The translations under genes were made by a program, and so were the position numbers. Source: Membranipora membranacea (taxonomy: Eukaryota; Bryozoa; Gymnolaemata; Cheilostomatida; Membraniporidae). From it: DNA of 60,000 nt. Within the stretch, counting starts at the first letter, position 1. Every line of letters begins with the position of its first letter. The notes beneath the pieces are model-generated. The model saw nothing but the letters and a program-made list of their open reading frames with translations, was not told the DNA's origin and ran no database searches. The stretch is taken from assembly GCA_914767715.1 (NCBI GenBank), contig OU612073.1:1676001-1736000 (forward strand). The letters run 5' to 3'. Positions 54,401-60,000 of this stretch are shown piece after piece.

Positions 54401-55259
54401 AAGGACATAGGCCCATGGGACTAACATGCAATGGACATGGACATTGGCAATGTAACATTTGTTAGTCCCAGGGAGGGTCCCATGACCAACCAAGGAGTAC
54501 TCATTGCATACAGTACACATACATCATTAACAGACTTGCCAACCTAATTTTTTCAAAATGCTTACAAAAATTTGCAAAATGCTCGAAAATGCTTACAAAA
54601 CTCCAGGGTGCCTTAAATGACCAGAAATTGCCCCAAACGCGCGAAAAGTGCTTTTATCACAGGACATAGTCTTTGGTAGCGTATGAATGCAGATCGCTCA
54701 ACACTTGTCCTTTTCCCTATGCGTAAGGTGCGATCTGCTGATAATCAATGAGAAGTTGTTTGAAACCTAGCCTGTCTTGGTTGCCCTTGAAACACTGGGG
54801 CAGGAGTTCTGAGTTATCCCACCCAAACAAGGAGGTGGGAAACTTTGTTACTCTCATTATATAAAAGTTGTGAGTTGACTCATTTAAGACTTGACCAGGT
54901 AAAAAGTCCATATAAAATCAACACAATGGCTTTCTGAAGGCAAGACCAGAGTTTTAGACCAAGGAGCTACTAATTGTTTAGACTATCAATCAACAATGAC
55001 AAGATTATGCAAGTAAACTGAAGCAAACACTAAAGATGCGTTTTTGATTACCTAATTAGATGAACAGGTGTTTGAAAAACCATATATGCGTACAGCTAGC
55101 GTTTTGCGTTTAAAACTCAAAGTGTCAAATAAGCGATCATAAACGCTTTATTTATGCGTACAGGTTGGCAAGTATGTCATTATTAAGCTAAGGTCAACAT
55201 TCTTGTTACCTGTAGATGTTCTCCCAATCACATTGTATGATTATTCTTCCTCCTACCAT
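42330..55259 (-). CDS. PAAF1: PAAF1 (Rpn14-like) proteasomal ATPase-associated WD-repeat protein, complete
   Basis: Eleven exons join in exact phase to 394 residues, against about 392 in human PAAF1: 55210-55259, 54144-54184, 53712-53812, 53075-53173, 52556-52654, 51816-51966, 51097-51291, 48672-48760, 47045-47166, 44498-44580, 42330-42484. The N-terminus MVGGRIIIQCDWENIYREGT aligns with the family's QxDW start. WD-type blades are clear at residues 98-130 (TIKIWESANG), 131-180 (GHALDVYTAKFFPSG, IKVWSAQTGEC) and 181-220 (RGRNVVSCSRDGTAKLWDV). INLGSPSS (237-244) and the C-terminal ELSGPDCDAVYRV and SCRDGKVRVYS are family signatures. PAAF1/Rpn14 binds Rpt ATPase subunits of the 19S base and acts in proteasome base assembly and its control; this is family knowledge. 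The introns are loaded with SINEs and MITEs. Confidence 0.93.
44498..44580 (-). CDS. PAAF1: PAAF1 exon 10
   Basis: Acceptor tttatttatag, donor ACAG|gtaaaa. It encodes ATHRWSEGRSNITCITPHKQ then GFLYSTG; 83 nt, phase 2 to 1. The least conserved exon, supported mainly by phase and by the match of SNITCI..GFLYS to the family's VLSL..GFIAS stretch. Confidence 0.85.
45310..45540 (-). mobile_element. U2 snRNA-headed SINE, copy 1
   Basis: Read on the minus strand, this 231-bp element begins GTCGCCTCTCGGCC and TATTGGCTAAGATCAA, nearly the first ~33 nt of U2 snRNA, then runs into an unrelated body and ends AAACAGG without poly(A). It is bounded by an exact 13-bp target-site duplication, AGATAAATATGTC, at 45297-45309 and 45541-45553. 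It lies in PAAF1 intron 9, in the sense orientation. It aligns along its whole length with the copy at 59194-59414. Confidence 0.9.
45617..45728. mobile_element. Hairpin MITE, family TTTAAGCGCTC, copy A
   Basis: Arms 45628-45665 and 45691-45728 are 38-bp inverted repeats with one mismatch around a 25-nt loop. The core is GGATAGCTGGTAGTAGCATT. The outer left end reads TTTAAGCGCTC. It is noncoding and too short for a transposase. Confidence 0.85.
45745..45945. mobile_element. MITE, family CCTAGAGGAGTAAA, type copy
   Basis: Terminal inverted repeats are CCTTAGAGGAGTAAGTATTT (from 45745) and the complement of ACAAATACTTTACTCTCTAG (from 45924). The interior carries TTAGCTAGCCATTAATTTCA. Related noncoding copies recur in this window, mostly in PAAF1 introns. 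Confidence 0.75.
46170..46393 (-). mobile_element. tRNA-derived SINE
   Basis: On the minus strand a tRNA-like head carries an exact A box (TGGCTCAGTTGG, 46371-46382) and a near-consensus B box (GGTTTGAATCC, 46318-46328). The anticodon arm is replaced by a longer palindrome (CTTCAACAC..GTGTTGAAG), so it is not a working tRNA. The body runs left to about 46170; that end is approximate, and no clear target-site duplication was identified. It lies in PAAF1 intron 9, in sense. Confidence 0.75.
46881..46956. mobile_element. Hairpin MITE, family TTTAAGCGCTC, copy B
   Basis: A compact fold-back with the same arm sequence as copy A (GGGATAGCTGGTAGTAGCAT on the left; ACCAGCTATCCTGACACC on the right), followed by GTTTAAGCGCTC. 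Only 1.2 kb separates the two copies. Confidence 0.8.
47045..47166 (-). CDS. PAAF1: PAAF1 exon 9
   Basis: Acceptor aacattgtag, donor CCAG|gtaagg. It encodes IFDVASPDSSAVNCVSFIND and KSFVCGTQEGVLASYDLRNT, matching the family's NCCTF..LAGTQDGNIYQLDVR blade. Confidence 0.92.
48370..48560. mobile_element. Diverged MITE, family CCTAGAGGAGTAAA
   Basis: It shares ATCAGCTAGATTTTATTTTA-like and GCTAGCCATAAATTT blocks with the copies at 45745 and 50867. The ends are degraded, so the limits are approximate. PAAF1 intron 8. Confidence 0.45.
48672..48760 (-). CDS. PAAF1: PAAF1 exon 8
   Basis: Acceptor atatttacag, donor CAACAA|gtaagt. It encodes GEAGTDGKLILLALESGHVH and SFSLNSKQQ; phase 1 to 0. A 19-bp minisatellite begins 47 bp upstream of its acceptor. 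Confidence 0.92.
48808..48940. repeat. 19-bp minisatellite in PAAF1 intron 7
   Basis: Seven contiguous units of ATATACACGAGAGTATATC (808-826, 827-845, 846-864, 865-883, 884-902, 903-921, 922-940); variants include a tata/taca alternation and one ACGGGAG, and the last unit is decayed. Unit ends GATATA/TATATC are partly self-complementary. Confidence 0.93.
50867..51074. mobile_element. MITE, family CCTAGAGGAGTAAA, second copy
   Basis: Begins CCTTAGAGGAAGGAGTAAAT and ends with GAATACTTCCCTCCCCTAG, an inverted counterpart. The interior has ATGTTAGCTAGTAC and GCGAGCCATAAATTTCAC. It ends 23 bp from the PAAF1 exon 7 donor side. Confidence 0.7.
51097..51291 (-). CDS. PAAF1: PAAF1 exon 7
   Basis: Acceptor taatatcag, donor ACAG|gtttgt. 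It encodes VLDVDFVERGRNVVSCSRDG, TAKLWDVSKQKCIHTY and AINLGSPSST, the most conserved part of the protein. Confidence 0.95.
51412..51460. repeat. Hairpin with an 11-G run
   Basis: CCAGGGAGTTTGGGG and CCCCAAACTCCCTG..TGG are inverted around a G-rich loop (11 G at 51423-51433). It resembles the ACTCCCT palindromes at 22768 and 58322. PAAF1 intron 6/7 vicinity. Confidence 0.8.
51816..51966 (-). CDS. PAAF1: PAAF1 exon 6
   Basis: Acceptor gtttgacag, donor GCAG|gtatga. It encodes RELSGHALDVYTAKFFPSGV, VILSGGADTQIKVWSAQTGE and CAATMTGHQA, two WD-blade strands ending in the KVW variant of the WD dipeptide. Confidence 0.95.
52556..52654 (-). CDS. PAAF1: PAAF1 exon 5
   Basis: Acceptor aaatttcag, donor AGG|gtatgt; 33 codons, phase 0 to 0. 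It encodes VMCLDVADGGLGLSCTESSS and TIKIWESANGTVR. Confidence 0.93.
52763..52815. mobile_element. Fragment of MITE family CCTAGAGGAGTAAA
   Basis: CCCTAGAGGAGTTATTATAA on the left and TTTACTTTACTCCTCAAGG on the right are inverted, giving a short or deleted copy in PAAF1 intron 4. Confidence 0.45.
53075..53173 (-). CDS. PAAF1: PAAF1 exon 4
   Basis: Acceptor tatattgtag, donor AAAAAG|gtctgt; 33 codons, phase 0 to 0. It encodes RQMELSYTDEDGTLSTCFRS then AHKEHNIHGSNKK, leading into the first blade. A second frame stays open across the exon and can mislead automatic calls. Confidence 0.85.
53712..53812 (-). CDS. PAAF1: PAAF1 exon 3
   Basis: Acceptor tttctttacag, donor GTG|gtaaga. It encodes KPSVHSFILCQKVNGETKLE and CEDGKFAVKQNNV, matching the family's GKPS motif. 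Confidence 0.92.
54144..54184 (-). CDS. PAAF1: PAAF1 exon 2 (41 nt)
   Basis: A micro-sized exon between gattctgattacag and the donor GCGG|gtgagt. It encodes EGTGKFWISYKCA plus split codons at both sides. It aligns with the family's EGEAWLSCHPPG segment, and it is easily missed by gene finders. Confidence 0.85.
54337..54502. mobile_element. Fold-back element in PAAF1 intron 1
   Basis: Outer 14-bp perfect inverted repeats are GAGTACTCCTTGGT (54337-54350) and ACCAAGGAGTACTC (54489-54502). Inner arms are TGGGACTAACA (54416-54426) and TGTTAGTCCCA (54460-54470), with a further GCAATGGACATGG / CATTGGC palindrome at the centre. No coding capacity. Confidence 0.75.
55210..55259 (-). CDS. PAAF1: PAAF1 exon 1 (start)
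   Basis: ATG at 55259-55257 begins MVGGRIIIQCDWENIY, ending at AG|gtaaca. The QCDW matches the QSDW-type N-terminus of PAAF1, and the two-base overhang fits exon 2 exactly. Confidence 0.85.
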
Positions 55260-56060
55260 CTTATTTATGATATGGCCAATATGGGGAACAAGTGTAAAAT
55301 GTATGAATATTTATATGGTCACATTTATTATAGGGACAAATCTTGAAATGAAAAAAAACTTTCTTTCTACTGGAAAAAGTAATAATGGAATGGCTAGAAT
55401 ATAAATATTATGTTATCGGCATTATGATTTGCCTGCCCAATCGTCTAACGACTTTTAAATATATAAATGTGTTTGATTGGTTCAAAAACTTAAAAGTGTT
55501 TGGCTGGAAATCATTAACATGCTTGTTCTCTACACGCAACTTCCTTATCTGAATCATGGTTTATTCCAAATATTACCATCTCAGGTCATTCAAATGCTTA
55601 TTTGGCAGCGCTCCAGAAAAGTTTTAATGTTATTGTCATTTTCTAACATTTTTTAGCCTGGGAATTTTTCGCATTGGGAAAAGAAAAATTCCGATAGTTG
55701 TTACATCATGCTATCTTCTAGTAACAGGAACACACAATTTTCAATAATGATTTCTACGCAGTCGTACAAATGGAAACTGCAGAGGAGTTGATTGTGTGAG
55801 AGAAATGATCTAGGATGTCTTTTTCCTACGGATTTGATTATACTTTGGTAAGGCAGAGGTGGTTCCAAGGTAGATTTGACTAGAGAGAATGCATTCTCCC
55901 TGATTTGACATAACACAAGACGGGCGAAATTGGCACATTCTTTTCTCAGCATCAAAATTATTGACGCTTCTCTTATCAAATCGATTCGAGCATAAGATTT
56001 GGTGATAATGGTATTAATCAGGAATAATTCACTGATATTGGTTCTCGTTTTTATGCATAG
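55260..56060. promoter_or_regulatory. Intergenic region between divergent genes
   Basis: About 800 bp separate the PAAF1 ATG (minus) from the first confident exon of the right-hand + gene, so it should contain both promoters or one bidirectional promoter. No TATA or other core element could be assigned. A possible first exon for the + gene is ATG at 55770 (METAEELI, then gtgtga at 55794); the donor is weak and this is a guess. A minus frame at 55701-55979 has no support. Confidence 0.45.
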
Positions 56061-56195
56061 CTAGAAGAGACATACATATCTGGATCAAATCATGCAGCAA
56101 GAAAATCTAATAAAGCTGGAAAAGTTTCAACAAAGGCTAGCGCTCAAAGGAGCTTGACTGCGCCGGTGAAACAGAAATATACGACTGATTGTCAG
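56061..56195 (+). CDS. Right-hand gene, first visible exon
   Basis: Acceptor tttttatgcatag, donor CAG|gtatgt; 45 codons, phase 0-0. It starts LEETYISGSNHAARKSNKAG and ends QKYTTDCQ; Lys/Ser/Thr-rich. An in-frame ATG just upstream runs into a stop, so another exon must precede it. Confidence 0.7.
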
Positions 56196-59100
56196 GTATG
56201 TCTGCCCTAACTCACCACTAATAGCTGTGTGTGTTTGTGTGCTCTCACAACTGTATGTTTCACAGTTGTATTTTTTTGGGGTGATATATAGGCGGGTGCC
56301 ATGGAATTTGGTCAAGTGTAAACTAGGCATTATGTGGAGGGAATAATCCCTGAAATTCCTGTTTTATATCAGAGGTTTTCGCAGCTTACCATTCTTATGT
56401 TTTATACATAGTATACTATTCATAAACGAATGTGATCCATCATCATCATCATTCAATATCATTTCAGAAATCTGATGAAAAGCAACTGGCCGATACAGAA
56501 ACGGACATTTTGAATAAACCCCCACTTTCTTCTGCGTCTGTCTCTGCCTCGCCCAGTCTTAGCAGAAGAAACAAGGAACCCTGGAAAAGGAACAATGACA
56601 TAGCGGTAATTTTTATTACATGATTAATTAGAGAGCTATCATATTTAGGTATTCATGTACGTTGCATGAACACATGTTTGTGATACATAGAGTAAGCTGA
56701 GGTGCTAGGTTGCCAGCAGAACTAAAAAGCGAGCAATATTGCAAATAACGAATACAAGTTAGATGGTTTGGGTTTTGTATCTCTAAATGCAATTTGCTGG
56801 AGAGATCCAGTAACACTAAGGTCCGTGTAAGCATTGTTCAAGACAGTATTTTTCCATTATGTCATCTGTATCTTGTGGCGTAGTGATATTGCAGAAGTCA
56901 GGTATTGTGGTGCCATGATACGCAAAACTTTAATTATCCCCTCACTGTTAAGGAGTACAAGCAGTCATTTTTATATATAGATAAGGAGAACCTCAAATAC
57001 CTCCATCGAATCTGGTATAGGTCTCAGATTTGATTGCTCTGAGAGATCCCAAGCTTTCGAGAAGGTAAGATAATCAACATACTTGTGTCACGCTGTCAAA
57101 CATGATCTTGACAGGCCTATGTATTGGGCTGGGCATCCTGTCTGGAGCGGGTGGGTAGTGGGTACCCTAACCTCCTGATCAGCCTGCCCGGGCTACCTAT
57201 GTGTGTTTCATTGCATCTTTACCTAAATCAAGCATTCCAGGTCCTCTAAGAAGTGTACTATTGCCCTCAATTGTTTTATGTATTGTATAACGTAAAGATT
57301 TCATGAGAAAGGAGTAAATATGAAGTGACTATCAATGCCACTGTTAAAGTCTAGTGGGCCTGTCTAGCTACACCTCTAGGGCTTGTTTGGTTTGTCTGGC
57401 TTCTTCCTCCCCGATATTAATTTTTAGTAGTAAAATTTGATACACAAAGTACACTTACACCCACCTAAATTTGTCACTCAAAGCAAATATCCAGGGAGTG
57501 ACGAATTAGCCTTCGCTGATCAATTTTTCCTGGTGTAATTAAATCATGTGTGACAGTGACGCATAAAGCTTTGTGTCAACAATCTGATCCTTTTACATTA
57601 TTAAATCTCAAAACGCAGCAGCTGAGCAATTTATCCTCCTTGATGTCTAGTCTAGTCTGTCTAGTGCATAACAAACGACTGACCAAAGAATCACTATGGT
57701 TCCATGGGTCGATTTTGTGGTTCACTCCAATTTCGAATGGTTAGAATCCAGTGGATTCTAACCATTCCCATGATGGGAAAAACATGAAAAGAATCTGCCG
57801 CGGCCGAGACTTGAACCCCAGCCTCCCACGCTAAATCCCTTTGAAGGCATTGCCATTCAGCCACGACGCCAATTAGGATATGGGTAGAATAAACACAGTT
57901 TGGATATTCGCGTCCAAAGAGTCATTCGTCACAATCGGAATTTGACTTTAATGCCATTTCCATGGGGCGATCACTACCGAAATCCTTACATAATCGATCC
58001 ATGGAACCATAGTGATTGTATGTTTGAGAGGAGGAACAATGTCGAGTTGCTTACCACGACACTAAAAATAATATTTAGATAAATTTATGGAAAACATACT
58101 CACCCTTTTGTCGGTTATCTCCCCCTTCCCATCTAATCTCAGTAATCTTCCTAGGAAAGACAATATCTTTGGTAGTTCTCATACATAACTGTTGTTTTAT
58201 TTGTGAGGCGAAGTTATACATCTTTTGGGAATCAAAACCGAAAATACAAACTATTTTCAATTTAATCTTTTGCTATTCTGACCTTCAACTTCAAGTCCAA
58301 AATCCACCCTCTTAGTTTCAGCAATGAACTCCCTCTGAGGGAGTTCATTGGTTTCAGCAAAACCCACATCTTCATGATGATGCCCTGGCAGGCATTATAG
58401 AAAAATCAACAAGCAGTCTAAGTTTATCTTAGCTAGTTAGGAGTCGCTAGCTAGCACTTAACCTTGGTTAGCTGAGGTGGGGCATATGAAGTGAAAAGGG
58501 TGAGTAAATGTTAGGTTGCTTAATTTTTCCTCGTGTGAAAACTGTACACCTCTAGGGTAGTGCCATGTTGATTTAAATATATAAATATATATATAGTATC
58601 TACATATATATATATATATATATATTTATTTATGATTTTAAGAAGGGAATAACACAAGAGAGACACTTTACTGGAGAAAACACCAATGATTTGAATGCTG
58701 TAAAACTGGCGAAAGAAAATGTTGAGTATGACCACGCACAGACAAGCGAGGTAACCCAAAACTATATTAATATATCCACAGTTCTGACCATAGGTCATGA
58801 TCTGTTAACCCATACCTGTTTTTATTTATGAAAATCTGCAGGACACTCTACCATAAAACAAGTTTAATCTTATTGCCTGCATTCCTGTTGCTCCCTTCCA
58901 CTGGTCACGCCGCATGACCAGTGGATCGGGAGCGACTCGGAATGCAGGCAAATGGACCAAACTTGGTCTACTCTACCACAAAATTCAAACCAAAATTCTA
59001 CGCTGACAACAGCCTCAGCAGATCCTCAGCTAATCCTCAGCAGTTTGATCCGCGGTTGCAACCTCAGAGTGCAAAGCGGATTGCATGACACATCATCATC

Positions 59101-60000
59101 AATGTACAGGCCTCAACTGATCCTCAGATGATTGATGTATATATATAGCAAGGATTCCCTGAGGTTGCAACCGCTGTCAAGACCTTAACTCTTCTCGGCT
59201 TATTGGCTAAGATCAAAGTGTCACTGCCAATGGCCAATTAGTGCCAGTTCAGTTATGGCAGCTCGCTGCACACTTATGATTAGGAGGTCCTCTATGGCCT
59301 CACATCTAGGATGCATTCTAGTTTTCTAGGATGTATCACATTCTCAGTATGAGGATTAGGGCACCTTGCGTCCCTCTTTAGGGGCAGCCCAATCTTCTGT
59401 TTCTTAGCAAACAGCAAGACCTTAACTCTTTGTTCAGAGGAAAACACACTGGTTGGCATTTGATGATTGCCACAAGTTAGACATATATGCAGTGAGTGTA
59501 CGGGAGGGTAAGAGCTACTGGCTCTAACGCCGCAAAACGGTAGACCTAAAATATTTTTCCTTTTGCACAGAATTATGCTAATGGTGACAATGACCTTGAT
59601 ATTAGCTTTACCCTGGCTGAGTTTGACTTTGAAAAGGATGACCGCGACAAGGAAACGTCCATGGAAACTCATGCGACAACAGATGGAAGACCTGGTAGTT
59701 TGTCACTGACAGAACCTTTAGATGAGGCATACGGTACTAGTACTAGTGAGAGTTTGACCATCAGAATCTCTGAGACAAACCCAGGTATATATTGTACTCA
59801 TTCTCAAAGGTCAGTGCTAAGTAACTCTTAGTTTTCAGCATGTCAGAGCATATTCATGGCTCGAGCAGAACCCAGCAGGCTGTATGTTGCATTTGAACTC
59901 AAACCCAGGTCCTTCAACAGTTACTGTGTTAGATCGATATATGGTAATTCTTGTTCCCTATTGTAGGTATTCAATCTTCTGGTTCACAACCACCTCTGAC
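56061..60000 (+). CDS. Unrecognised Ser/Thr/Asp-rich protein gene (5' and 3' ends missing)
   Basis: Six exons connect in phase: 56061-56195, 56468-56605, 56981-57064, 58643-58750, 59571-59784 and 59967 to beyond the window. At least 236 codons are visible. The product is hydrophilic and probably disordered: a basic start (NHAARKSNKAGKVSTKASAQ), a Ser-rich SASVSASPSLSRRNKEPW, then an acidic part (NDLDISFTLAEFDFEKDDRD) and TSTSESLTIRISETNPG. No domain, signal peptide or membrane segment is visible, and I do not recognise the family. The first four exons are all symmetrical phase 0-0, so exon skipping would keep the frame. It lies head-to-head with PAAF1. Confidence 0.7.
56468..56605 (+). CDS. 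Right-hand gene, second visible exon
   Basis: Acceptor caatatcatttcag, donor GCG|gtaatt; 46 codons, phase 0-0. It encodes KSDEKQLADTETDILNKPPL and SASVSASPSLSRRNKEPWKR. Confidence 0.75.
56981..57064 (+). CDS. Right-hand gene, third visible exon
   Basis: Acceptor tttttatatatag, donor AAG|gtaaga; 28 codons, phase 0-0. It encodes IRRTSNTSIESGIGLRFDCS then ERSQAFEK. Confidence 0.75.
57689..58017. mobile_element. TIR element with an internal tRNA-like sequence and palindrome
   Basis: A 329-bp unit has 26-bp terminal inverted repeats with one mismatch (left 57689-57714, AATCACTATGGTTCCATGGG...; right 57992-58017). Inside are a perfect 16-bp palindrome (57735-57750 and 57752-57767, one-base spacer) and a 74-nt tRNA-like stretch. 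It has no coding capacity, and no target-site duplication was identified. It lies in the intron after the third exon of the right-hand gene. Confidence 0.8.
57797..57870 (-). tRNA. tRNA-like sequence or pseudogene, Leu(CAA)-like
   Basis: Minus strand, 74 nt, starting GGCGTCGTGGCTGAATGGCA and including a B-box-like GGGGTTCAAGTC. A loop TTCAAAG would present anticodon CAA. The anticodon stem and acceptor stem are only partly paired, and it sits inside a TIR element, so a SINE-type or captured pseudogene is more likely than a working gene. Confidence 0.4.
58322..58350. repeat. Perfect 14-bp palindrome
   Basis: CAATGAACTCCCTC (322-335) and its exact complement (337-350) with one base between. 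The left arm shares CAATGAACTCCCTC with the hairpin region at 22762-22775, so the two are the same family. Confidence 0.85.
58400..58557. mobile_element. MITE, family CCTAGAGGAGTAAA, further copy
   Basis: It carries CTTAGCTAGTTAGGAG and TGAGTAAATGTTAG blocks and ends ACACCTCTAGGG like the type copy. The left limit is approximate. Confidence 0.5.
58604..58625. repeat. (TA)n microsatellite
   Basis: An alternating A/T run just upstream of an exon acceptor; a shorter related run precedes it at 58577-58595. Confidence 0.85.
58643..58750 (+). CDS. Right-hand gene, fourth visible exon
   Basis: Acceptor tatgattttaag (a second AG three bases later would drop one Lys), donor GAG|gtaacc; 36 codons, phase 0-0. 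It encodes KGITQERHFTGENTNDLNAV and KLAKENVEYDHAQTSE. It directly abuts a (TA)n tract on its 5' side. Confidence 0.65.
58859..58969. mobile_element. Fold-back element with flanking direct repeats
   Basis: The arms pair as TTGCCTGCATTCC (58873-58885) with 58939-58951 and CCACTGGTCA (58898-58907) with 58915-58924, with short mismatched stretches between. ACTCTACCATAAAA (58845-58858) and ACTCTACCACAAAA (58970-58983) flank the unit as a 14-bp near-perfect direct repeat, as expected for a target-site duplication. Confidence 0.75.
59052..59174. repeat. Inverted repeat GCGGTTGCAACCTCAG
   Basis: Perfect 16-bp arms at 59052-59067 and 59159-59174. The interior and left flank are rich in CCTCAG words (for example GATCCTCAG three times). 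The U2-headed SINE copy 2 was inserted 19 bp to the right. Confidence 0.8.
59194..59414 (+). mobile_element. U2 snRNA-headed SINE, copy 2
   Basis: A 221-bp element starts CTCGGCTTATTGGCTAAG, matching the U2 snRNA 5' end, has the same body as copy 1 and ends AAACAG without poly(A). A 16-bp exact direct repeat, CAAGACCTTAACTCTT, flanks it at 59178-59193 and 59415-59430. It lies in an intron of the right-hand gene, in sense. Confidence 0.9.
59571..59784 (+). CDS. Right-hand gene, fifth visible exon
   Basis: Acceptor ttccttttgcacag, donor CCAG|gtatat; 71 codons plus one base. It encodes NYANGDNDLDISFTLAEFDF, then EKDDRDKETSMETHATTDGR, and ends ESLTIRISETNP. Confidence 0.8.
59967..60000 (+). CDS. 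Right-hand gene, sixth exon, cut by the window end
   Basis: Acceptor ttccctattgtag completes a Gly codon, then IQSSGSQPPL runs to the last base of the window. Confidence 0.65.

Noticed and set aside
55701-55979. A 92-codon minus ORF upstream of PAAF1
   Set aside because: PAAF1 starts at 55,259 with a family-like N-terminus; this frame has no splice link or domain.
59292-59672. A 126-codon minus-strand ORF
   Set aside because: It runs antisense through the U2-headed SINE and an exon of the right-hand gene.
59850-59920. Reverse B-box-like TTTGAACTCAAACCC near the window end
   Set aside because: No matching A box at the right distance; possible SINE remnant only.

Overview
The window is AT-rich nuclear DNA from an animal. 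Genes are split by GT-AG introns of about 0.3 to 4 kb, and introns and spacers are full of small mobile elements. A Wnt4-type ligand and a full-length PAAF1 orthologue point to an invertebrate metazoan, probably a bilaterian. The sequence does not allow a finer placement. No bacterial, viral or organellar gene was recognised.

Layout. 1-16 kb is gene-poor: one convincing unrecognised internal exon on + (924-1073), a weaker possible terminal exon (8622-8723), and otherwise unassigned DNA. 16.08-23.95 kb holds the 3' part of a + strand gene for a nuclear protein with a CW-type zinc finger followed by a long basic/acidic tail rich in SP(K/R)K motifs. It has two alternative, in-frame 3' ends, at 21,341 and 23,947. 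28.27-36.70 kb (minus) is a complete five-exon Wnt4 gene (358 aa, 24 cysteines). 42.33-55.26 kb (minus) is a complete eleven-exon PAAF1/Rpn14-like WD-repeat gene (394 aa). 56.06 kb to the end (+) is the 5' part of an unrecognised, Ser/Thr/Asp-rich protein gene arranged head-to-head with PAAF1.

The PAAF1 introns and the 57-60 kb region are a nest of small mobile elements. They include two copies of a SINE whose 5' end is the first ~30 nt of U2 snRNA, each flanked by its own target-site duplication. There are also a tRNA-derived SINE, a TIR element carrying a 74-nt tRNA-like sequence, two hairpin/MITE families and several perfect palindromes.

The genes do not form an operon or an obvious pathway: secreted signalling (Wnt4), proteasome base assembly (PAAF1) and chromatin reading (CW protein) are simply neighbours. 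Exon models were derived by eye from splice consensus, reading phase and remembered family alignments. Phases close exactly for Wnt4 and PAAF1. The first exons of the CW gene and of the right-hand gene were not found. I saw no convincing new multi-gene system; the most unusual content is the snRNA-headed SINE and the alternative C-termini of the CW protein.
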